Assembly: GCA_016184315.1 (NCBI GenBank)
Contig: JACPCU010000007.1
Coordinates: forward strand, 91,879 to 155,878
DNA from: Nitrososphaerota archaeon
GTDB lineage: Archaea; Thermoproteota; Nitrososphaeria; Nitrososphaerales; JACQRY01
Direction: 5' to 3'
DNA length: 64,000 bases
The translations under genes were made by a program, and so were the position numbers. Each line of letters starts with the position of its first letter. Position 1 is the first letter of the stretch. This document shows, piece by piece, positions 35,201 through 43,842 of the stretch. The notes beneath the pieces are model-generated. The model saw only the letters and a list, made by a program, of their open reading frames with translations. It made no database searches and was not told the origin of the DNA.

Positions 35201-36118
35201 ATGGATAAAGGGCATTATAGTAGGCTGCGTGTTGCGGGTGATGCGCAGATGGGAGACCAAGTCAAGGGGTTTGTAGAAGCTGAGCATGTTGCAAAGCTAA
35301 CTACTGTTACCCAGCTGGGCATAGGTCTAGTCGAGCTCTTGGTCGGTCAGATCACCACCAGTATTAGCTTGACGGCGGATGGCATAGACTCATTGTCCGA
35401 CTCAACAATAACTCTGATTGTGTGGTTCGGGCTGAAGCTTTCAAGAAAGGCGCCCGATGGACGCTTCCATTTCGGCTACCTTAAGGTGGAGAGCTTGGCA
35501 GCTTTGGTAGCGTCAAGTGCAATGATCGCAGTGGCCATAACAATTCTCTACCAATCATACCTAAGGCTGCTGGAACCGCAGGAGATCTCGTATCCTGTGA
35601 TAGCGTTGGTTACTCTAATTGGCGCAGGTGTTTTGGCCTTATACCGTGCGTTACAGATGAGGCGTGCAGCAAGACGATCGAACTTGGTATCCCTTAAGGT
35701 GGGAGCCCTCAACTCGTTAAAGGACACATCTGGCTCTTTCACTGCTTTTGCTGCCGTTCTTGCATCCGTAATGGGCATCCCACAGGTAGATGCGATTGGA
35801 GGCATGGTAATCGCGGGCTATATCTGCTCGGTAGCTTATGTGTCCATCAAGGAATCATCGTTGGTTTTGGTGGATGCATGTCATAGGCCTGAGCTTGTTG
35901 AAGAAATCAAGGGAATAGTTGAAGGAAAACATGCTGCAGAAGTCAGAGAAGTCAGGCTGAGGAGAACTGGATCTTACGTTGTCGGCTTTCTTGACATAAC
36001 AGTTGATGGAAACCTCCGAATGCGTGAGGTGGATGAAATGGTAAGAAGAATTGAACTGGATGTAAAGAACGAGATCGAAGGTCTAGGGCGACTCATAATA
36101 TCCGCGCATTCCAGATAA
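35201..36118 (+). CDS. Cation diffusion facilitator transporter
   Basis: Six-TM metal/proton antiporter of 305 aa with a cytosolic C-terminal domain. The TM2 metal site is seen as DSLSD (in TADGIDSLSDSTI), equivalent to the Asp-x3-Asp of YiiP. The TM5 site reads NSLKD, with Asn where zinc exporters have His, so metal preference is uncertain. A basic loop (RRAARRSN) precedes TM5. Single gene, start ATG 35201. Confidence 0.9.
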   Translation: MDKGHYSRLRVAGDAQMGDQVKGFVEAEHVAKLTTVTQLGIGLVELLVGQITTSISLTADGIDSLSDSTITLIVWFGLKLSRKAPDGRFHFGYLKVESLAALVASSAMIAVAITILYQSYLRLLEPQEISYPVIALVTLIGAGVLALYRALQMRRAARRSNLVSLKVGALNSLKDTSGSFTAFAAVLASVMGIPQVDAIGGMVIAGYICSVAYVSIKESSLVLVDACHRPELVEEIKGIVEGKHAAEVREVRLRRTGSYVVGFLDITVDGNLRMREVDEMVRRIELDVKNEIEGLGRLIISAHSR

Positions 36119-36181
36119 GAGATCAGGCAAACTGGAACAATCATGATCTTCACCAATAGAACCTGTCTACTTGACGTGTGG

Positions 36182-36607
36182 TCAGGGTATGCGGGAAAGA
36201 TGCTCATGGAATATGAGCCATCCTCGTGGCTTCCTTCGGAGAACCATGGAGACCCTTGACTCAACTTCAACACTCTGGCCGCGGAAAGAATAGCTATCCA
36301 CCGCTACGCCGCCATACTTCAGGTAGAAGGTGGCCAACGCTGCTTCCCCGAATACATTTATCTTCAAATCCTCAATCTTGTAGTGATAATCGCTGATTCC
36401 TGCGAAAGCTGCCTCTTCGTGCATCATAGCTTCACCATAATTCTGCTTCCTGTACGGGGGAGAATCATCGAATTTGCTGAAGCCTTCCTCATCGCTATGC
36501 AATCCAGCTATTAGAACGAAGTCTCTTTGCTTTGCAGCTTCAAACAGCGCTGTGATCAAACGCCTAATCTGCTCCGCGTCATTGGAAAAGTTATCAGACT
36601 GTGTCAA
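36182..36607 (-). CDS. SnoaL/NTF2-like (DUF4440-type) protein
   Basis: A 141-aa protein with the cone-shaped NTF2 pattern: an N-terminal helix (AEQIRRLITALFEAAKQRDF), a short strand with LHSDEEGFSKFDD, and then long strands ending VLRRKPRGWLIFHEHLSRIP. This end is typical of SnoaL-like domains (RxxxGWRIxHxHxS). Family members bind small hydrophobic ligands or act as isomerases; no specific substrate can be assigned. Start TTG at 36607. Confidence 0.8.
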   Translation of the reverse strand: MTQSDNFSNDAEQIRRLITALFEAAKQRDFVLIAGLHSDEEGFSKFDDSPPYRKQNYGEAMMHEEAAFAGISDYHYKIEDLKINVFGEAALATFYLKYGGVAVDSYSFRGQSVEVESRVSMVLRRKPRGWLIFHEHLSRIP

Positions 36608-36684
36608 GGCAGTTCTCCCAGTGGATGGTAAGGGCCTTAATTGGGTTTACCCCAATTCCTCTTTGGGGGAGTGTACACCTACAG

Positions 36685-37152
36685 TTGAAGTCTGGCGGAT
36701 ACGTCTTGCTGCTGCAAGTAGATAGAGACATGGAGATCGCAGTGGGAAAACTTGGACTGGTGAAGTTCAATAAAGGAGTCTACGCTTATGTGGGCTCGGC
36801 CCTAGGTGGACTGGAACACAGAGTAACTAGGCATCTGCAAAGAAAGAAACATCAATTCTGGCACATAGACTACTTGACATCCTCACAGCAGGTAAAAGTA
36901 AGCAAAGTCTTGTTCATAGATTCCGAAGAGAAGAAAGAGTGTTTCCTAAGCATGATGATAGATACCAGTCTAGGGGTAATTGTGGTTAAGAAGGGCTTCG
37001 GCTCTTCTGACTGTAAGTGTGAATCTCACCTCTACCATCTGCCCAAATACAGCATTCCACTTGTAGCCGAAGAACTCCGGGTCAAACTAGATGCCTATGG
37101 ACTAAGGCTAAACACATTGCCTATTCGCACTAAGCCTTCCGGCGTGTCGTAG
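36685..37152 (+). CDS. GIY-YIG-type DUF123 protein
   Basis: About 155 aa with the DUF123 version of a GIY-YIG nuclease fold: GGYVLLLQV, then GVYAYVGSALGGLEHRVTRH (the YVGSA core and conserved Arg), HWHIDYL-like FWHIDYLTS, and a C-terminal CKCESHLYHLP with Cys-x-Cys and His. DUF123 domains occur alone or fused to endonuclease III in archaea, suggesting DNA repair. Start is uncertain: TTG 36685 fits the fold and follows a TATA-like TTAATT near 36637; in-frame ATGs at 36601 or 36625 would add an atypical extension. Its 3' end overlaps the convergent GTPase gene by 23 bp. Confidence 0.78.
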   Translation: MKSGGYVLLLQVDRDMEIAVGKLGLVKFNKGVYAYVGSALGGLEHRVTRHLQRKKHQFWHIDYLTSSQQVKVSKVLFIDSEEKKECFLSMMIDTSLGVIVVKKGFGSSDCKCESHLYHLPKYSIPLVAEELRVKLDAYGLRLNTLPIRTKPSGVS

Positions 37153-38347
37153 ACACGATGGACAGAACATCTCTATCCTTGAGCTGATAGTCAACAGGAA
37201 GCCTCAGCCCTGATCGGGCATCGGTAGCGTAGAGGATGCCTTTAGCTAGCTCGCTGTGAATAGCCTTAGCAAGATCTGTGACATTCGACCCTGAGGGAAG
37301 CAAATAGACATCGGGAAGCACATGATTGTGCTTATCAGTCATCTTGACGGCGTCGAACACAGGATAGATCGCATTCATGCGGAGGAGCTTGAAGACAGCA
37401 ACGTTGAGGGCGAACTGGACGCCTGTCCTCATATATTCTCCAAAGACGGTCTTCTTGATGTAGTTCAACGCCCATCTCTGCTTCTCGTTCAGCTTCGTTG
37501 AATTCGAGATCTCGAACCTCTCCTCACCGGGAACATATTTGATCAGACTCTTCTCCTCTGCTCGTCTAAGGGTCAGCTCAGCATCAGCTGAAGCCGGAAC
37601 CACGATGAGGTCTGGGAACGCTTCCTGCAGCCTCTTATAGTTCTCCTTCGACGAGGGAAGATCCATCTTGTTGGCAATTATCAGCGTAGGCTTGGAAATG
37701 TCCCGGAGCATCCAAGCGAATTTTCTGGTTTCCTCCATACCCCAGTCGTCAAGAGGCGTATCTTGCAGCTCGGCGCGGACTACCGCTTCCCGCAGATCCT
37801 GCTGCTTGACGCCTATGCCCGCGTAAATCTCCATCAATGCTTCTTCTAGAGGAGAACCGGACTTCAAGAGGCGGGAAACGCGGACCCTGTTCCCTTCCAA
37901 GAGCTTTAGGTACCACATGGCCAGCTCCTCTTCTATGTCTCCCACGTCGGCAACAGGATCACCCATGCCTGCTTCAGCAAGACGACCCTCAGCATCCACA
38001 CTTCCCGACGCGTCAACTACGTGGAGCAAAGCGTCAGAATGAGCTGCTACTGCTAGAAACTGGTTTCCTAGACCCTTCCCCAAGTGTGCACCTTTGATAA
38101 GCCCAGGGAGGTCTACGATTTCGACAGGTATGTGGCGCCACCCTTGGATGCACCGAGAGTTTTGAGGATTATCGTTCATGTTGAATTCCTTATGGACGCA
38201 GAGAGTGATTACGTTGGCGACTCCGGTGTTCGGGGTCTTGGTGGTGAACGGGTATGTCGAGACTTCTGCTGACATCAACGTGGCAGAGTTGAAGAAAGTC
38301 GTCTTGCCAGTGTTCGTCTTCCCAATCAACCCTAGTCTAATGGGCAT
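37130..38347 (-). CDS. YchF/OBG-family GTPase with TGS domain
   Basis: Translation-factor-class GTPase of 405 aa. G1 GKTNTGKTTFF, G3 VDLPGLIKGAHLGKGLGN, G4 NKMD and G5 PASADAE are all readable, and the C-terminal TGS-like region contains MTDKHNHVLPDVYLLPSG. G4 is the standard NKMD, predicting GTP preference rather than the ATP preference of bacterial YchF/OLA1 (NxxE). Archaeal members of this subfamily (MJ1332-like) are probably ribosome-associated. It is divergent from the beta-CASP-like gene. Confidence 0.93.
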   Translation of the reverse strand: MPIRLGLIGKTNTGKTTFFNSATLMSAEVSTYPFTTKTPNTGVANVITLCVHKEFNMNDNPQNSRCIQGWRHIPVEIVDLPGLIKGAHLGKGLGNQFLAVAAHSDALLHVVDASGSVDAEGRLAEAGMGDPVADVGDIEEELAMWYLKLLEGNRVRVSRLLKSGSPLEEALMEIYAGIGVKQQDLREAVVRAELQDTPLDDWGMEETRKFAWMLRDISKPTLIIANKMDLPSSKENYKRLQEAFPDLIVVPASADAELTLRRAEEKSLIKYVPGEERFEISNSTKLNEKQRWALNYIKKTVFGEYMRTGVQFALNVAVFKLLRMNAIYPVFDAVKMTDKHNHVLPDVYLLPSGSNVTDLAKAIHSELAKGILYATDARSGLRLPVDYQLKDRDVLSIVSTTRRKA

Positions 38348-38410
38348 AGAAGGTCAGTTACAGATAGGAGCTCATCATACTTAAATTTCTCTGCTGAGGG
38401 GAAACTCTGC

Positions 38411-39424
38411 GTGGGCAACCGCAACGGCCTCAAGATTATCAATGGGAACGGCATCACTTTGAAATATGGCGGAACAACCATATCGCTCGACCCGAAAAAA
38501 CCCACAGACGCGGATGTCACATTTGTTTCCCATGCCCACGAAGACCATTTGCATCACCCCCGTAAGAACAGCGTAATCCTTGCTTCACGTGAAACGATTA
38601 GGCTCTCCTTTGAGAGAGGCTACAAGTTTGGCGACGCTAGAGAAGAGGTAGATGGGTTAGAGATGTTTGATGCGGGGCACATCTTGGGTTCCAGGGGGCT
38701 GCTGGTAGGAGGAGAGGTCTTCTACACCGGTGATTTCGCTAGTAGACCGAGGGCGTTCTTGGGGAAGGGCCGCGCCGTCAAGTGCAGCACATTGATCATG
38801 GAGGCGACTTTCGGCAGGAGCATCTACCGGTTTCCTCCTGTAGCTGAAGTTGTGGCCAAGGCGAACAGAATCATATCCGACTTGTACTCAAAGGGCATAC
38901 CGGTTGTGCTGATGGGCCACGCTTTGGGAAAGGCGCAAGTGCTCACATATCTTTTCTCTTCCTGGGACCCTATCTACGTCAACTCTGCAATAGGGAAGCT
39001 CAATCATGCCCATTGCGATCTGGGTGTGGATCTACGGGACGACTTGATGGCGCTGGAGGAGGCTGAGGATAAGGGTTGTTTAGACAGGAAGCCTTGGGTC
39101 ATGATCGCTCCTCTGCGTAGCGGCCGCTCCAAATTCGTCCAGCAGTTGAAGAAAAAGTATGGAGTAGTCACTATGGCTTTTTCCGGGTGGAGCTGTAATC
39201 CTCGCTACAAGGATTCGATGATGCTTGACTACGCTTTACCGCTCAGCGATCACTGCGATTTCAACGATCTGGTTGAATTGGCTGGAAGATGTGAGCCTGA
39301 GAAGATTTATACTGTCTTCGGCTTCGCATCTGACTTCGCGTCTCACCTTAAGACAATTGGATACGACGCGTCTCCGCTTGTGGGCGGCCAGATGTCTATC
39401 AAAGACTACTTTGAAGAGGATTAG
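38411..39424 (+). CDS. MBL-fold beta-CASP-like exonuclease
   Basis: Metallo-beta-lactamase-fold hydrolase of 337 aa, of the archaeal mRNA 3'-end/SNM1-like group. The metal motif is SHAHEDHLHH (about 38), with the later ligands in DAGHILGSRGLLV and FYTGDFASRP. The C-terminal LPLSDHCDFNDLVEL supplies the last histidines of the beta-CASP type. Likely a nuclease on RNA or DNA ends. Start GTG 38411, 63 bp from the divergent GTPase gene. Confidence 0.85.
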   Translation: MGNRNGLKIINGNGITLKYGGTTISLDPKKPTDADVTFVSHAHEDHLHHPRKNSVILASRETIRLSFERGYKFGDAREEVDGLEMFDAGHILGSRGLLVGGEVFYTGDFASRPRAFLGKGRAVKCSTLIMEATFGRSIYRFPPVAEVVAKANRIISDLYSKGIPVVLMGHALGKAQVLTYLFSSWDPIYVNSAIGKLNHAHCDLGVDLRDDLMALEEAEDKGCLDRKPWVMIAPLRSGRSKFVQQLKKKYGVVTMAFSGWSCNPRYKDSMMLDYALPLSDHCDFNDLVELAGRCEPEKIYTVFGFASDFASHLKTIGYDASPLVGGQMSIKDYFEED

Positions 39425-39501
39425 AGGCCGAGGATTGTTGTTGCTCAAAAGGGTACAGCTGGAGAGTAGTCGCAGTCATACACCCTCTTGTAGCTGAATG
39501 A

Positions 39502-39797
39502 TTCTCCAAGTTTTCCGAATTGACGCATCCACAAAGCTACGCTGTCGTCAATATTCGTGGAGGCAAGAATATGTTGATCGCTAGTCCTACGGGAAGCGGG
39601 CAGACCCTCAGCGCATTCTTGGCAATCCTAAGCAAACGAGTACGACTTGCTGGAAAACCAGCTTGAAAATAGCGTTTACCGCATCTATAAGGCCTCTAGG
39701 ATCGCCGAACGATGGTATCTACAGGAATTTCTTGGCGCTTCTTGGAGCTGCAAAGTATTCACAAGTTATGCAGCTAAAAAGAGAGACCTACGTGTAA
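39502..39797 (+). pseudogene. Decayed Lhr-type helicase fragment
   Basis: Three frames in succession encode pieces of an Lhr-like SF2 helicase N terminus. Frame one reads FSKFSELTHPQSYAV, then NMLIASPTGSGQTLSAFLAI (motif I, with the essential Lys changed to Gln). The next reads LLENQLENSVYRIYK. The third reads PLGSPNDGIYRNFLALLG, matching the usual SPLKALNNDIYRNL motif, and stops at 39797. Stops, frameshifts and the lost P-loop lysine show it is dead. The remaining helicase domains are absent. Confidence 0.78.
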
Positions 39798-39859
39798 TCC
39801 TCATCCTAGATCTGGCCAGCATAAAGCGGTGCACTAGTAACCTAGACGCTTGGTTTCTG

Positions 39860-41335
39860 CTAGACTAAGTTCGGTGTTCCGAGAGTCCTGGGAAGATAAT
39901 GTCCTACGCCAGGTTTACCTGTGATTTCTCCTCCGTCAAATACCATTTGCCCCCTGAGGATCGTCGTAACAGGCCATCCGCGCAGTTCCCTTCCTCTAAA
40001 GAAAGCATTAGCCTTCGAGTGAATAGTCGATTCATCAACTTTTTTCGGAGTCTTCGGATCCATGACTACGACATCTCCATCAGCACCGGGGGAAAGAGTT
40101 CCTTTCATGGGATACAGCCCCGCGGCCTTAGCATTGTTTGCTGCACAAGAGTTCACCAGCTCTTCAAGGGAAATCTTTCCGCCAAGAACGCCGTAGGTGA
40201 AGATGGCGGGGAACATGGTCTGCATTCCTACTGCCCCGGTTCCCTTGAATATTTCGGTGTCAGGTGTCACAAGGAGATCGCCGTGGCACTGATCAGGCAG
40301 ATTGGGCACATGGTCGGTTCCAAGGCACTTTACATGACCGCCCTTCAAACCCCACCACAAGGCCTCATGGGCCCTAGAATCGCGGATAGGAGGGTTCACT
40401 TTTCCGAGTGAACCAGGGGGATCATCATGGGAATCGATGATAAGCCACTGGGGCCCCGTTTCAGCCACGATTCTTACTCCGTCGTTTTTAGCTTTAACTA
40501 CCTCGTCCAGTCCTTCAGCTGTACTCAAGTGAACCACGTAGAGAGGGCAACCAGTTATCTTGGCAAGGTAAGAGTATGAGTGTATGTGGTGGGCTTCGCA
40601 GAAAGGCGGTGAACGCCTGTTCCACGCGGCGAGGTCGCATCGTCCTTCCTTCATTATTTCCTCGAAGAAGATTCTGACTATGGGCATGTTCTCAGCATGG
40701 ATGTGAGCGATGCACGGTGGTCCTGTTTCCGCTATCTTCTTGAAGCCAAGGTAAACGGTTCCGTCGTCGAATCCGTCTGGCAAGCCTAGTCTGGAAGAAA
40801 AGTTGCCTAGGCCCGCCTTCCTTGAGGCGGCGTCGCCCCCCATGTACCCCAAGTAAAACTTGAATGAGGTAACTCCGTACTCCTTGGCGTATAGTGGGAT
40901 TTCTCTTGCCTGTTCATCGGTGACTATGGCGAAGTTGAAGTATAGATCTATGCCCAGCACCTTGTTGAGCTCGTCTTTCATGGCCGGGAAGACTTTCCGA
41001 TAGGAGACGGGGGTAGGGGATTTATCAGTCCAGCCGACTCCCATCCGGGAGCTCTTTACAATGGCGCCCATGGTAGTTATTCCACCAACGGCGCCAACTA
41101 GAGACTCGTTGCGAACATCGGTGAAAAAGTCGCGTTTACCTGGGTGAGTATGAGGGTCGATTAGACCTGGCATAACATAGTTTTCCTTAGCGTCAATAAC
41201 CCTGTCCGCGCTAGGCAGATGGATGTCGCTTCCCACACATATGATCTTGCCTCGATCGATAGCTACGCCTCCATGGAAGATGCCGCCCTCAGTGACAACC
41301 CTTCCATTCTTGACAACGAGATCTACGGTGCTCAA
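39860..41335 (-). CDS. Hydantoinase/dihydroorotase-like amidohydrolase
   Basis: Cyclic amidohydrolase of 491 aa with a TIM barrel and flanking beta-sandwich. The metal-binding DPHTHPGK (about 60) replaces the usual DxHxH, a carboxylated-lysine candidate lies in TSFKFYLGY (about 155), and later ligands are in HIHAENM, VVHLSTAEGL and GTDHVP. Family members hydrolyse hydantoins, dihydropyrimidines, dihydroorotate or allantoin. Length suits the dihydropyrimidinase/allantoinase branch. No pyrimidine genes adjoin, so the substrate is open. Confidence 0.88.
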   Translation of the reverse strand: MSTVDLVVKNGRVVTEGGIFHGGVAIDRGKIICVGSDIHLPSADRVIDAKENYVMPGLIDPHTHPGKRDFFTDVRNESLVGAVGGITTMGAIVKSSRMGVGWTDKSPTPVSYRKVFPAMKDELNKVLGIDLYFNFAIVTDEQAREIPLYAKEYGVTSFKFYLGYMGGDAASRKAGLGNFSSRLGLPDGFDDGTVYLGFKKIAETGPPCIAHIHAENMPIVRIFFEEIMKEGRCDLAAWNRRSPPFCEAHHIHSYSYLAKITGCPLYVVHLSTAEGLDEVVKAKNDGVRIVAETGPQWLIIDSHDDPPGSLGKVNPPIRDSRAHEALWWGLKGGHVKCLGTDHVPNLPDQCHGDLLVTPDTEIFKGTGAVGMQTMFPAIFTYGVLGGKISLEELVNSCAANNAKAAGLYPMKGTLSPGADGDVVVMDPKTPKKVDESTIHSKANAFFRGRELRGWPVTTILRGQMVFDGGEITGKPGVGHYLPRTLGTPNLV

Positions 41336-41439
41336 GACGCCACTGACGGTGATCGTGGTAGCTTAAAAGATTCTCTCTGCGAGGGTCAACGTGTTCTCGT
41401 TAATTTACAAGATTCATGGTCAGATCACGTGCATATTGA

Positions 41440-41895
41440 TTAAACAATTAGAAAAGTCAGGAAAAGAGATACCAGCAGGAGTCGGGCTACTGTTCCCAGC
41501 AGAGTTAATGTTATGAAGACTCTTGCACGCAGGTTGCCGAGACCTGCAAAGTAGGAGACCATATCTGAAAGACCGATTGGAAGCACACTGATGATGATAA
41601 GAACAAGAATTCCGCGTCTGCGGCACCAGCCTTCCAGCCTGCGAACTAGTCTCCACTTGGAGCGTTGAAGAACCGTTGTTCTGATTCTCTTTGCTATAGT
41701 GAAGTTAACCCAGTCGCCGGCGGTAATTCCAATTGTGCCCAGCATCACAATAGACGCAAGGTCCATTCCTCGGAATGTTGCGCTGGCAGCGACTATCTCT
41801 GAAGGGAAGAATGGGCCGGCTAAAGACTGGAGGAATTGGAGTAAGACGTAGATGGCCATATTAAGTATGTAAACTGGGATGCTACCGGTGAACAA
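41440..41895 (-). CDS. VTT/SNARE-associated (DedA-like) membrane protein
   Basis: A 151-aa membrane protein with about four hydrophobic segments and the VTT-domain pattern: an N-terminal re-entrant part (GPFFPSEIVAASATFRG), a glycine-rich helix TIGITAGDWVNFTIAKRIR, and IISVLPIGLSDMVSYFAGLG where DedA proteins have FxPxxR...AG. Related proteins are scramblases or transporters for lipid carriers. It lacks the canonical conserved Arg of DedA, so function is tentative. Confidence 0.68.
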   Translation of the reverse strand: MFTGSIPVYILNMAIYVLLQFLQSLAGPFFPSEIVAASATFRGMDLASIVMLGTIGITAGDWVNFTIAKRIRTTVLQRSKWRLVRRLEGWCRRRGILVLIIISVLPIGLSDMVSYFAGLGNLRARVFITLTLLGTVARLLLVSLFLTFLIV

Positions 41896-41917
41896 GGCGA
41901 TCTCATTCTCTTGAGAT

Positions 41918-42310
41918 TCATATGTCTGATAGGGAACGGAGCTGTAATGATCTATTCAGATCTTCATAATGACGCAGCGCCTGCAAACCCAGGTCTGTGA
42001 TCGCGTAGAAGATACCTTCCTTCCAAAGGAACTCACGAATCAAACCGGCGTGCAATAGGTGCTGAAGGTCTATCTTCATTTCATCCCATGTTAGGTTCGC
42101 TCTATACAGGATCCGGGTTTTGCGGATTTGACCAGCAGACCGTACTGCGTGAAGAATGTCGATGTAGCGTTCAAGAAGGGACCTCCTTACAGTTCGGAGA
42201 GTTACGCGCTCAGCGCTAACAACATAGGTACCCACATGTGTGTTATGGTGAGCATCTTCGATCGGCTGCCTGCTCTTCTGATCATCCCGCTCCGGGGTCC
42301 AAGACGGCAC
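41918..42310 (-). CDS. Archaeal winged-helix regulator
   Basis: A 130-aa protein whose C-terminal 90 residues form a wHTH: SLLERYIDILHAVRSAGQI, RKTRILYRANLTWDEMKIDL as the helix-turn-helix, and a wing ending YAITDLGLQALRHYEDL. This is the common archaeal single-domain regulator (KTRIMYRANLS type). GTG 42310 is supported by AATATAAG centred near 42345, giving a short leader, but a shorter protein is possible. Divergent from ftsZ, so it might regulate it. Confidence 0.78.
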   Translation of the reverse strand: MPSWTPERDDQKSRQPIEDAHHNTHVGTYVVSAERVTLRTVRRSLLERYIDILHAVRSAGQIRKTRILYRANLTWDEMKIDLQHLLHAGLIREFLWKEGIFYAITDLGLQALRHYEDLNRSLQLRSLSDI

Positions 42311-42425
42311 CTAGATCAGAGGCTAAGGACTAGATTATTGAATATAAGCGGCGTGAAGCTGGGAACCAGATGCCTGCTCTATGGGCAAAATACAGATTTG
42401 AGCTACATAATTCATCTTCCGAAGC

Positions 42426-42436
42426 GATATATCAAA
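42426..42436 (+). promoter_or_regulatory. ftsZ TATA box
   Basis: GATATATCAAA is centred about 26 bp before the ftsZ ATG at 42456, predicting a leaderless transcript. Confidence 0.5.
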
Positions 42437-42455
42437 TACTTGCCCACTGGCGTCC

Positions 42456-43529
42456 ATGCCACAATTCGATCCCGACCCTGTAGCACAGTATCAGTCACCG
42501 GAGCAATTCATGGAAACACAGAAGATCATATCTGCCGTTGAGCTAGCCAGACCCAGCGTATCAGTAGTTGGAGTCGGCGGCGCCGGATGCAACATAGTTT
42601 CATGGATAAAGCGACGCGGCATCGCCGGGGGCAAACTCATAGCCCTGAACACTGATGCTGCCCACCTAAGCATAACCCAAGCAGACCGAAGGCTTCTGAT
42701 AGGCGAGAAGCTGACAAAGGGAAGAGGCTGCGGAGGCTACCCTGAACGCGGCGAGCAGGCCGCCTTAGAGAGCCTTGAAGAGGTTAAGCGTGAAGTACAC
42801 GGAGCAAACATAGCCTTCGTATGCGCAGGACTTGGAGGAGGAACCGGAACCGGAGGAGCCAAGATCATCACAGAGGAGTTCCGCAAGACGGGAGCCCTCG
42901 TCGTAGGCGTAGTTACACTGCCCTTCTCCGTCGAGAAGTACAGGTATGAACTCGCAAAAGAGGCATTGAAGTCTCTGCGCAACACCTGTGACACCGTGGT
43001 AGCCATCGACAACACGAAGCTATCCAAGGTCGCAGGAGACCTGCCTCTCCAACAAGCCCTGGGTGTCGCCAACGAACTGGTAGGCCAGTTCGTGAAAGGC
43101 ATCACCGAGACCATCACCACTGCGAGCCTCATCAACATAGACTTCGCCGACCTACGTGCCATCATGGAGCGGAGAGGAATCGCTGCCATAGGTGTAGGTG
43201 AGAAAGACGGTAACGACCGCATCGAGTCAGCAGTACGCCAAGCCTTGGACAGCCAGCTACTGGACATAAAGGACATCACCAAGTCCCGCGGAGTCTTGGT
43301 ACATGTCTCCGGCGGAGAAGACGTTACCCTTGAAGAGGTAACCCGCGCAGGAGAACTTGTGACAAGATCTCTGCCTCCGAACACAAGGATAGTCTGGGGT
43401 GCCCGTGTCGATCCGAGCATGAATAATCGGGCGCGCGTGATGGTTGTGCTGACAGGGGTAGAAAGCACCTTCATCAGCGAGCAGTCCAGATGGGCTCTTG
43501 GAGCCTTAAAGATCGGTGTCAAACGTTAG
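42456..43529 (+). CDS. ftsZ: Cell-division GTPase FtsZ
   Basis: Tubulin-superfamily GTPase that polymerises at the division site. The tubulin signature is GLGGGTGTGGAKII (about 130). The N-terminal VVGVGGAGCNIVSW and the T7 loop region NIDFADLRAIMERRG (about 228), required for GTP hydrolysis in the polymer, are intact. Length 357 aa; a 25-residue N-terminal extension precedes the GTPase core and there is no obvious C-terminal partner-binding tail beyond KIGVKR. The sequence looks like archaeal FtsZ rather than CetZ. Monocistronic and ended by a pyrimidine-rich terminator. Confidence 0.95.
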   Translation: MPQFDPDPVAQYQSPEQFMETQKIISAVELARPSVSVVGVGGAGCNIVSWIKRRGIAGGKLIALNTDAAHLSITQADRRLLIGEKLTKGRGCGGYPERGEQAALESLEEVKREVHGANIAFVCAGLGGGTGTGGAKIITEEFRKTGALVVGVVTLPFSVEKYRYELAKEALKSLRNTCDTVVAIDNTKLSKVAGDLPLQQALGVANELVGQFVKGITETITTASLINIDFADLRAIMERRGIAAIGVGEKDGNDRIESAVRQALDSQLLDIKDITKSRGVLVHVSGGEDVTLEEVTRAGELVTRSLPPNTRIVWGARVDPSMNNRARVMVVLTGVESTFISEQSRWALGALKIGVKR

Positions 43530-43537
43530 GTCACCGG

Positions 43538-43560
43538 TCTCCCCTTTCTTTTTTCTTATC
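43538..43560 (+). terminator. Pyrimidine-run terminator after ftsZ
   Basis: Nine bases after the ftsZ stop there is a nearly pure C/T run with CTTTCTTTTTTCTTATC, the usual archaeal oligo-T termination signal. Confidence 0.6.
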
Positions 43561-43842
43561 TTAGGTCATCGACTAGAGTGGACTAAGCTTTGAGTGGATT
43601 GGAGCCTTACCAGTTTTTTACTTGGCTCGTTGAGTGTCTAGTGGTTTTTATGATTCTTCGGGGTGCTGATGTATCTTCTGTGTAGCGTCTTAGGATCCCC
43701 CTTTCAACATAAGCAGTCAGTCAGAATACTTTTGCGTAACCCGTAGAGCTATCTAGACCAGTTAAGACCCTACTCTGAAGCCATCGGATCTACCGGAACC
43801 GGTCTTCTTGTCTGTAATCAAGACTAATAGCCATGTATCTTC
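43561..43842. other. Intergenic region before ThDP enzyme gene
   Basis: About 280 bp with no gene seen. The first 120 bases are G/T-rich (TAGTGGTTTTTATGATTC region). A C-rich stretch GATCCCCCTTTC stands near 43694-43705. No clear TATA box at optimal distance from the GTG at 43843 was found. Confidence 0.3.

Noticed and set aside
39647..39868. 73-codon frame between the beta-CASP-like gene and the amidohydrolase
   Set aside because: Its first part is one of the frameshifted pieces of the helicase remnant; the rest is out of frame relative to the conserved PNDGIYRNF piece.
42737..43522. 261-codon frame antisense to ftsZ
   Set aside because: Shadow of ftsZ; no recognisable motifs and Ser/Arg/Thr-rich composition.
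23627..43712. Similar C-rich strings TTAGGACCCCCCTTCAA (23627) and TTAGGATCCCCCTTTCAA (43690)
   Set aside because: Short, need a gap to align beyond 12 bases, and occur only twice; not distinguishable from chance.
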